From Curtobacterium sp. MCBA15_001 (GTDB lineage: Bacteria > Actinomycetota > Actinomycetes > Actinomycetales > Microbacteriaceae): a stretch of 36,809 bases of DNA. The DNA is taken from contig NZ_MJGI01000021.1 in the NCBI RefSeq assembly GCF_001864835.1, forward strand, positions 142,349 through 179,157. The letters are read 5' to 3'. The notes under the pieces were generated by a model, which was not told the origin of the DNA, did no database searches, and saw only the letters and a list, made by a program, of their open reading frames with translations. Of this stretch, positions 30,414 to 36,809 are shown one piece after another (positions within the stretch are counted from its first letter, which is position 1; the number at the start of each line of letters is the position of its first letter). The translations under genes were made by a program, and so were the position numbers.

Positions 30414-31043
30414 CTAGTCGGCGAGGATCTGCAGCAGGTCCTTGCGGAGCTGGTCGACCTTGGCCGCTGCGGCCTTGGTCTGCTCCTCCGTCGCGCTGGT
30501 GCGGTACATGTGCAGCACGCCCATCGTCTTGCGGAGGGACTCCATGAACTCGCGCTGCGCGTCGGGGACGCCCGGGGTGGACTCCCACGCCGCGGCGATC
30601 TCGTCCGCCTTCGCCTCGGCCTCTGCCTTGCCGGCGTCGGTCAGCTCGAAGAGCGTCTTGCGGCCGTCGCCGGTCGAGACGACGAGGTCCTCGTCGACGA
30701 GCTGCTGCAGCGTCGGGTAGACCGAGCCGGGGCTCGGCTTCCACGCGCCGCCGGTGCGCTCGGCGATCGTCTTGATGACGGCGTAGCCGTTCTGCGGGCC
30801 CTCGGCCAACAGGCCGAGGATCGCGAGCCGGACGTCGCCGCGACGACGGCGCTCACGGCCGAAGCCGGGTCCGCCAGGGCCGCCGAAGCCCGGGCCGAAG
30901 CCCATGCCGGGGCCGAAGCCGCCGCGGCCGCCGAAGCCGGGTGCGTGGTGGTGGCGCGGCCCGCCGAAGCGGAGGCCGTGCTGGCCGCGGCGTCCGCGGT
31001 CCTGGGTGGTGTCGGTGTTCTCGTGGTCAGCCATGGGGTGCAT
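30414..31043 (-). CDS. PadR family transcriptional regulator with Gly-rich N-terminus
   Basis: A 209-residue protein. Residues 1-65 are a His/Gly/Phe/Pro-rich disordered head (repeats of GFGPG and GGPG). The PadR winged helix follows: DVRLAILGLLAEGPQNGYAVIKTI, then PSPGSVYPTLQQLVDEDLV and a helical C-terminus for dimerisation. PadR proteins repress genes for detoxification or transport, and often themselves. ATG 31043 has AAGGAG at the right distance. Tandem TTGACA motifs in its promoter may mark autoregulation. Confidence 0.93.
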   Translation of the reverse strand: MHPMADHENTDTTQDRGRRGQHGLRFGGPRHHHAPGFGGRGGFGPGMGFGPGFGGPGGPGFGRERRRRGDVRLAILGLLAEGPQNGYAVIKTIAERTGGAWKPSPGSVYPTLQQLVDEDLVVSTGDGRKTLFELTDAGKAEAEAKADEIAAAWESTPGVPDAQREFMESLRKTMGVLHMYRTSATEEQTKAAAAKVDQLRKDLLQILAD

Positions 31044-31121
31044 GGTGACTCCTTCCTGGTTCGTGCTCGAAGTGGGCTCGCGGTCGAACCGGAGTGTTCC
31101 AGTTCGTGTCGCGATGTGTCA

Positions 31122-31151
31122 ACGATAGATCGGTAACTGTCGCTGTGTCAA
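31122..31151 (-). promoter_or_regulatory. Promoter of the padR-like gene
   Basis: On the minus strand TTGACA (31151-31146) and TATCGT (31127-31122) are 18 bases apart. A second TTGACACA copy (31122-31115 region) overlaps the -10 box, giving a 29-base direct repeat spacing that could hold a regulator. Confidence 0.6.
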
Positions 31152-31205
31152 GTACCGATCGCGTTGGGTTCGTTGTCGGGGGTGACGGGCAGGATGGGAC
31201 GGACC

Positions 31206-34200
31206 ATGACGGACGTCCTCGAGCGCTTCTCCCCGGCCACCGCCGAGTGGTTCCGCGGTGCCTTCTCGGCGCCGACCCCCGCGCAGTCGGGCGCCTGGGA
31301 CGCGATCTCGACCGGACGGCACGCGCTCGTCGTCGCCCCGACCGGTTCCGGCAAGACGCTGGCGTCGTTCCTGTGGTCGATCGACCGGCTCATCAGCTCG
31401 GCCGACCACCCGCCGGCCAAGCAGCGCACGCGTGTGCTCTACGTCTCGCCGCTGAAGGCCCTGGGTGTCGACGTCGAGCGGAACCTGCGCAGCCCGCTCG
31501 TCGGCATCACGCAGACCGCCCGTCGGCTGGGACTCGAGCCACCGGACGTCACGGTGGGCGTCCGCAGCGGTGACACCCCGTCGTCGGACCGGCAGAAGCT
31601 GCTCCGCCTGCCGCCGGACATCCTCATCACGACGCCCGAGTCGCTGTACCTGATGCTCACCTCGCGGGCACGCGAGACCCTGGCGAACGTCGACACGGTC
31701 ATCATCGACGAGATCCACGCGGTCGCATCGTCCAAGCGCGGTGCGCACCTCGCCGTCTCGCTGGAGCGGCTCGACGACCTGCTCGACAAGCCGGTGCAGC
31801 GCATCGGGCTGTCCGCGACGGTGCGGCCGATCGAGGAGGTCGCACGGTTCCTGGGCGGCCGGGCCCCGGTGGAGATCATTGCCCCGCCGGCACAGAAGAC
31901 CTTCGACCTGCGTGTGGTGGTGCCCGTCGACGACATGACCGAGCTGGGCGCACCGCCGGTCGGAGCCGATGCCACGGATGCGCCGACGAACGGGTCGATC
32001 TGGCCCCACGTCGAAGAACGCGTGGTCGACCTGATCGAGGAACACCGCTCGACGATCGTGTTCGCGAACTCCCGCCGGCTGGCCGAGCGCTTGACGGCAC
32101 GGCTCAACGAGATCCACGAGGAACGGGTGCTCGCCGCGTCCGAGGGGGCGCTGGCTGACGGGGCGCTGGTCGAGGCCGCGGTCTCGTCGGGTGGCCGCGC
32201 GCAGTCGCCGGCCCGGGCCTCGGCCCACGCCCCGGTCGCGCAGCCGAAGCGGCCGCCGGCCCAGGTGATCGGCCAGTCCGGTCAGACCGAGGGCGGCGGG
32301 TCCGACCGGACCGTGCCGGTCCTCGCCCGTGCCCACCACGGCTCGGTGTCCAAGGACCAGCGCGCGATCATCGAGGACGACCTGAAGTCCGGGCGCCTGC
32401 GGTGCGTGGTCGCCACCAGTTCGCTCGAGCTCGGCATCGACATGGGCGAGGTCGACCTGGTCGTGCAGGTCGAGGCCCCACCGTCGGTCGCCAGCGGCCT
32501 GCAGCGCGTCGGTCGAGCCGGACACCAGGTCGGCGAGATCTCCCGCGGCGTGCTGTTCCCGAAGCACCGCGCCGACCTGGTGCACAGCGCCGTCACGGTC
32601 GAGCGCATGGTGGCGGGCGAGATCGAGTCGCTCTCCGTGCCCGCGAACCCGCTCGACGTCCTCGCGCAGCACACCGTCGCAGCCGGGGCCGTCGACACGC
32701 TCGACGTCGAGCACTGGTTCGAGCTCGTCCGTCGCAGTGCCCCGTTCAGCGGACTGCCCCGATCGGCGTTCGAGGCCACCCTCGACCTGATCACCGGCCG
32801 CTACCCCAGCGACGAGTTCGCGGAACTCCGCCCACGACTGGTCTGGGACCGGGTGCACGGCACGCTGACCGGGCGTCCCGGTGCGCAGCGGCTCGCGGTG
32901 ACCAGCGGTGGCACGATCCCGGACGGGGGGATGTTCGGTGTCTTCATGGTCGGCGAGCGGGCGTCCCGCGTCGGCGAACTCGACGAGGAGATGGTCTACG
33001 AGTCCCGCGTCGGGGACGTCTTCGCGCTCGGGGCCACCAGCTGGCGGATCGAGGAGATCACCCACGACCGCGTCATCGTCAGCCCGGCGTTCGGGCAGCC
33101 CGGGCGGGTGCCGTTCTGGAAGGGCGACGGCCTCGGTCGTCCCGCCGAGCTCGGCCGTGCCACCGGGGCCTTCATCCGAGAGGTCGAGGGCGCCTCCGAC
33201 GCCGACGCCCGCGCCCGGGTCGCCGCCGGTGGCCTCGACGAGCGCGCCGTCACGAACCTGCTGACGTTCCTGCGCGAACAGCGCTCCACCACCGGGCACG
33301 TGCCGAACGACACCACGCTCGTCGTCGAACGGTTCCGTGACGAACTCGGCGACTGGCGGCTCATCCTGCACTCCCCGTACGGCATGCAGGTCCATGCGCC
33401 CTGGGCACTGGCGGTCGCGGCACGCCTGCGCGAGCGGCACGGCATCGACGGCGATGCCATGGCCGCGGACGACGGCATCGTGGTCCGGGTGCCCGAGACC
33501 GACGCCGAGCCGCCCGGTGCCGACCTGTTCGTGTTCGAGCGGGACGACCTCGAAGCCCTGGTGACGGACGAGGTCGGCGGGTCGGCGCTCTTCGCCGCAC
33601 GCTTCCGCGAGTGCGCAGCGCGGGCCCTGCTGCTCCCCCGCCGCGACCCCGGCCGTCGCTCGCCCCTGTGGCAGCAACGGCAGCGGGCATCGCAGCTGCT
33701 CGAGGTCGCCCAGAAGTACCCGACGTTCCCGATCGTGCTCGAGACCGTGCGCGAAGTCCTGCAGGACGTGTACGACGTCCCGGCCCTGCTCGGGATCGCG
33801 GACGAGATCGGCCGCCGCCAGATCCGCCTGGTCGAGAGCGACACCGAGCAGCCGTCCCCCTTCGCCCGGTCGCTGCTGTTCGGCTACGTCGCCGCGTTCA
33901 TGTACGAAGGCGACTCGCCGCTCGCCGAGCGCCGCGCGGCCGCCCTCTCGCTCGACTCGACCCTGCTCGGCGAACTGCTCGGGCGGGCCGAACTGCGCGA
34001 GCTGCTCGACCCGGCGGTCATCGCCGCGACCGAACAGGACCTGCAGCGGCTCTCGCCCGACCGCCGCGCGCGGGACGCCGAAGGACTCGTGGACGTGCTC
34101 CGGCTGGTCGGCGCGCTCGACCTGGACGAGGCCGTCGCCCGCAGCTGGCTCGCCGCGACCGACGACGCCACCGCTGACCACGAGGCCGCACGCGACACCG

Positions 34201-35972
34201 TGCGGACGACGCTCGAGTCCCTCGAGCGGGACCGTCGTGTCCTGTCGTTCTCGCACGCCGGCTCGACGCGCTACGCCGTCATCGAGGACGCAGCCCGGCT
34301 CCGTGACGCCCTCGGGGTGCCGCTGCCCATCGGGGTGCCCACTGCGTTCATCGAGCCGGTGGCGGACCCTCTCGGCGACCTGGTCGGCCGGTACGCCCGC
34401 TCCCACGGTCCGTTCGCTGCGCAGGAAGCAGCGTCTCGCCTGGGTCTCGGCATCGCCGTCGTCCAGGACACCCTGCGCCGACTGGCCGCCGACCGTCGTC
34501 TGGTCGAGGGCGAGTTCCGACCTGACCGGCAGGGCGCCGAGTGGTGCGACGCCGAGGTCCTGCGGCGCATCCGCACCCGGTCACTCGCCGCGCTCCGCCA
34601 CGAGGTCGAACCGGTCTCGCCGGACACGCTCGCGCGGTTCCTGCCCGCGTGGCAGCACGTCCGCGTCCCCGGCACCCGCGGCGGCCTGCGCGGCATCGAC
34701 GGCGTGCTGCAGGTGATCGACCAGCTCGCCGGTGTCGCCCTGCCCGCCAGCGCCTGGGAGTCCCTCGTCCTGCCAGCCCGGGTGTCGGACTACGCGCCGA
34801 GCATGCTCGACGAACTGACCGCCACCGGCGAAGTGCTGTGGTCCGGCGGCGGCACCCTGCCCGGCAACGACGGCTGGGTCCGCCTGCACCTGGCCGACAC
34901 CGCGTCGACGACCCTGGCCGAGCCCTCCGGCGACGACACGACCGAACTCCAGCGGGACGTCCTGGGGGCACTGGCCGGGGGTGGCGCGTACTTCTTCCGC
35001 CAGCTCGGCCAGGCCGTCGGCAGCACCGACGACGCTGCGCTCACGACCGCGCTGTGGGACCTGGTCTGGGGCGGCCAGATCACGAACGACACCTTCGCAC
35101 CGCTCCGCGCGATGCTCGGCGGGCGCGCCAAGAGCACGGCGACGCCGCGCACCCGCGCCTACCGCGGCCGTCGGCGTCCCACGCTGCCGACGCAGTCCGG
35201 TCCGCCGAGCGTCGGCGGGCGCTGGTCGCTCCTGCCGCTCGCCGAGGCCGACGGCACCGTCCGCGCTGCCGCCACGGCCGAGCAGCTGCTCGAACGGTAC
35301 GGCGTGGTCACCCGCGGTGCCGTGCAGGTCGAGGGCGTCCGTGGCGGCTTCGCCGGCGTGTACCGGGTGCTCGCGCGCTTCGAGGAGTCCGGGCGGGCCC
35401 GCCGCGGGTACTTCATCGAGGGCCTCGGCGCCGCACAGTTCGCCACGAGCCCGACCATCGACCGGCTCCGCACCTACGCCCGCGAGCTCGACGACACCGA
35501 ACGCGCCGACCCGGACCGCACGCGCGAGGTCCTGACGCTGGCCGCCACCGACCCGGCCAACCCCTACGGGGCGTCGTTGCCGTGGCCGACCGACGCCCCG
35601 ACGGAGCCGGACGCCGACGCTCCCGCCGCGACGAAGGCCGCCGCAGCGTCGGTCCCCGCGCCGCCCACGTCCGACGGGTCGAAGGCACGCGGGCACCGTC
35701 CGGGGCGCAAGGCGGGCGCGCTGGTCGTGCTCATCGACGGCGAGCTCGGCGTCTACGTGGAGCGCGGCGGCAAGTCCGTGCTGACCTTCACCGAGGACCC
35801 GGCCGACCTGGCCGCGGCCGCCACCTCGATCGCGGCGACGGTCCGGAGCGGCCTCGACAAGCTGTCGGTCGAGCGGGTCGACGGGGTCTTCGTGCTCGAG
35901 TCGCCCCTCGGTGACGCGCTGCGCGCCGCCGGGTTCGCCGCGACACCCCAGGGGGTCCGACTCCGTGCCTGA
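31206..35972 (+). CDS. lhr: Lhr family ATP-dependent DNA helicase
   Basis: A 1588-residue superfamily 2 helicase of full Lhr length. The Lhr core has a Q-like PTPAQSGAWDAI, Walker A APTGSGKT (44-51), DEIH (168-171), a SAT motif (LSATVRP), and the second RecA domain with SSLELGIDMGEVDLV and QRVGRAGHQ. Winged-helix and Lhr domains follow, then the long C-terminal extension (about 860-1588) found in bacterial Lhr, with an Ala/Pro/Thr-rich linker near 1460. Mycobacterial Lhr is a 3'-5' ssDNA translocase unwinding RNA:DNA hybrids and is induced by DNA damage. ATG 31206 is preferred; ATG 31194 in frame is close. The glycosylase follows after 23 bases. Confidence 0.95.
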   Translation: MTDVLERFSPATAEWFRGAFSAPTPAQSGAWDAISTGRHALVVAPTGSGKTLASFLWSIDRLISSADHPPAKQRTRVLYVSPLKALGVDVERNLRSPLVGITQTARRLGLEPPDVTVGVRSGDTPSSDRQKLLRLPPDILITTPESLYLMLTSRARETLANVDTVIIDEIHAVASSKRGAHLAVSLERLDDLLDKPVQRIGLSATVRPIEEVARFLGGRAPVEIIAPPAQKTFDLRVVVPVDDMTELGAPPVGADATDAPTNGSIWPHVEERVVDLIEEHRSTIVFANSRRLAERLTARLNEIHEERVLAASEGALADGALVEAAVSSGGRAQSPARASAHAPVAQPKRPPAQVIGQSGQTEGGGSDRTVPVLARAHHGSVSKDQRAIIEDDLKSGRLRCVVATSSLELGIDMGEVDLVVQVEAPPSVASGLQRVGRAGHQVGEISRGVLFPKHRADLVHSAVTVERMVAGEIESLSVPANPLDVLAQHTVAAGAVDTLDVEHWFELVRRSAPFSGLPRSAFEATLDLITGRYPSDEFAELRPRLVWDRVHGTLTGRPGAQRLAVTSGGTIPDGGMFGVFMVGERASRVGELDEEMVYESRVGDVFALGATSWRIEEITHDRVIVSPAFGQPGRVPFWKGDGLGRPAELGRATGAFIREVEGASDADARARVAAGGLDERAVTNLLTFLREQRSTTGHVPNDTTLVVERFRDELGDWRLILHSPYGMQVHAPWALAVAARLRERHGIDGDAMAADDGIVVRVPETDAEPPGADLFVFERDDLEALVTDEVGGSALFAARFRECAARALLLPRRDPGRRSPLWQQRQRASQLLEVAQKYPTFPIVLETVREVLQDVYDVPALLGIADEIGRRQIRLVESDTEQPSPFARSLLFGYVAAFMYEGDSPLAERRAAALSLDSTLLGELLGRAELRELLDPAVIAATEQDLQRLSPDRRARDAEGLVDVLRLVGALDLDEAVARSWLAATDDATADHEAARDTVRTTLESLERDRRVLSFSHAGSTRYAVIEDAARLRDALGVPLPIGVPTAFIEPVADPLGDLVGRYARSHGPFAAQEAASRLGLGIAVVQDTLRRLAADRRLVEGEFRPDRQGAEWCDAEVLRRIRTRSLAALRHEVEPVSPDTLARFLPAWQHVRVPGTRGGLRGIDGVLQVIDQLAGVALPASAWESLVLPARVSDYAPSMLDELTATGEVLWSGGGTLPGNDGWVRLHLADTASTTLAEPSGDDTTELQRDVLGALAGGGAYFFRQLGQAVGSTDDAALTTALWDLVWGGQITNDTFAPLRAMLGGRAKSTATPRTRAYRGRRRPTLPTQSGPPSVGGRWSLLPLAEADGTVRAAATAEQLLERYGVVTRGAVQVEGVRGGFAGVYRVLARFEESGRARRGYFIEGLGAAQFATSPTIDRLRTYARELDDTERADPDRTREVLTLAATDPANPYGASLPWPTDAPTEPDADAPAATKAAAASVPAPPTSDGSKARGHRPGRKAGALVVLIDGELGVYVERGGKSVLTFTEDPADLAAAATSIAATVRSGLDKLSVERVDGVFVLESPLGDALRAAGFAATPQGVRLRA

Positions 35973-35995
35973 AGCGACCCACACCACGGAGAACC

Positions 35996-36775
35996 GTGCC
36001 TGAGGGCGACACCGTCTTCCGTGCTGCGGCGCGCCTGCACACGGCACTGGCGGGCAAGGTGCTGACGCGCAGCGACTTCCGTGTGCCGGCGTTCGCCACG
36101 CTCGACCTCGTCGGCCGGACGGTGGACCAGGTCCTGCCCCGTGGCAAGCACATCCTGCACCGGATCGGCGACCTGACGGTGCACTCGCACCTCAAGATGG
36201 AGGGGCGGTGGGACGTCTACGGCCCGGGTGAGCGTTGGCGCCGCCCCGCTCACCAGGCACGCGTGGTGCTCGACGCCGAGGACGTCTCCACGGTCGGCTT
36301 CGCCCTCGGCGTGCTCGAGGTCGTGCCCCGCGCGGACGAGGACGACGTCGTCGGGTACCTGGGCCCCGATCTGCTCGGCCCGGACTGGGACCCCGCACTG
36401 GCCGAGGCGAACCTGACCGCGGACCCGGACCGTCCGGTGGGGCTGGCCCTGCTCGACCAGCGGGTGCTCGCCGGACTCGGCAACGTGTACCGGAACGAGC
36501 TGTGCTTCCTGCGCGGCGTCCTGCCGACCCGGCCCGTCGGGCAGGTGCAGGACCCGACGCGGATGATCGCGTTGGCACACCGCCTGATCCTGACCAACCG
36601 CGACCGCAGCGCCCGTGTCACGACCGGCGTCGACCGGCCCGGGTCCCGCTTCTGGGTCTACAACCGCCGGGGCAAGCCCTGCCTGCGCTGCCGCACACCG
36701 ATCCGGTACGGCGAGCTCGGCGAGTCCGAGCTCACGCTGCGGGACACCTACTGGTGTCCGCGCTGTCAGACCTGA
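35996..36775 (+). CDS. nei: Fpg/Nei family DNA glycosylase, Nei2-like
   Basis: A 259-residue base-excision repair enzyme. After removal of the initiator residue, Pro2-Glu3 (PEGDTVFRAA) form the catalytic start of Fpg/Nei enzymes, with Lys in LPRGKH. Met/helix-two-turn-helix signals (LLDQRVLAGLGNVYRNELCF) and the C-terminal zinc finger (CLRCRTP ... WCPRC) are present. PEGDTV places it with endonuclease VIII (oxidised pyrimidines) rather than MutM. GTG 35996 is forced by the need for Pro2 and has GGAGA upstream. The pair with Lhr is a common actinobacterial DNA-repair neighbourhood, probably one operon. Confidence 0.95.
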   Translation: MPEGDTVFRAAARLHTALAGKVLTRSDFRVPAFATLDLVGRTVDQVLPRGKHILHRIGDLTVHSHLKMEGRWDVYGPGERWRRPAHQARVVLDAEDVSTVGFALGVLEVVPRADEDDVVGYLGPDLLGPDWDPALAEANLTADPDRPVGLALLDQRVLAGLGNVYRNELCFLRGVLPTRPVGQVQDPTRMIALAHRLILTNRDRSARVTTGVDRPGSRFWVYNRRGKPCLRCRTPIRYGELGESELTLRDTYWCPRCQT

Positions 36776-36809
36776 CGCGCCACGCGCCCTGGTCGTGACC
36801 AGCGCCGGA

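Noticed and set aside
31119..34406. Very long open frame on the minus strand opposite lhr
   Set aside because: It mirrors the codon structure of the Lhr helicase, is extremely Arg/Gly/Asp/Val-rich and has no recognisable domain; a typical antisense shadow in high-GC DNA.
1..36809. CRISPR array, tRNA, rRNA, integrase or insertion sequence
   Set aside because: No regularly spaced direct repeats, no cloverleaf-like conserved tRNA sequence and no transposase or integrase reading frame were found, so the variable island near 17-21 kb has no visible mobility gene.

Overview
The window is about 70% GC, densely packed and starts many genes with GTG. Its gene content (Lhr helicase beside a Nei-type glycosylase, a DUF4916 Nudix-like protein, a CGNR zinc-finger protein, many start codons directly behind a -10 box) points to a Gram-positive actinobacterium. 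The family is most likely Microbacteriaceae, with a Curtobacterium-like genus as my guess; this rests on protein recognition, not on a marker gene.

Region 1 (1-2746) holds housekeeping and accessory genes: the end of a Gln/Tyr-rich membrane protein, a TPR-like protein translationally coupled to an SprT-like zinc protease, and a CGNR zinc-finger regulator. Region 2 (2754-20413) is the notable part, a type VII (ESX/WXG100) secretion locus of unusual composition. Two minus-strand genes (a lipoprotein and a membrane-anchored FN3-like protein) diverge from a plus-strand run: a secreted Ig-like protein; an FtsK/SpoIIIE-type motor with an N-terminal FHA-like domain, a membrane hairpin and three ATPase modules (EssC architecture); a zinc-ribbon/FHA protein; two paralogous membrane proteins; a small protein; three WXG100-like proteins; and a 1165-residue effector with an ESX-like head, a long Ala/His/Thr-rich linker and an unrecognised C-terminal domain. 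Behind the effector lie unrecognised genes that look like an immunity or effector-partner island, and the last ones look decayed (possible frameshift, truncation, in-frame stops). No EccB, EccD, EccE or mycosin gene is present in the window.

Region 3 (21036-25681) has an NRAMP/MntH manganese transporter with a perfect 18-bp palindrome in its promoter, DUF427, ComB-like, GNAT, SRPBCC-like and DUF1684 proteins, and a short GntR regulator. Region 4 (25694-36809) has a GH114 lipoprotein, a DEAD-box RNA helicase with a long structured leader, a CsbD stress protein, a DUF4916 protein, a carboxylesterase, a PadR regulator, the giant Lhr helicase and a Nei/Fpg glycosylase. Convergent gene ends in this part carry strong hairpins, two of which look like mobile or repeated palindromic elements.

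A recurring regulatory theme is leaderless transcription: at least ten genes have a TAnnnT-like box ending 6-8 bases before the start codon. No tRNA, rRNA, CRISPR array, insertion sequence or integrase was seen.
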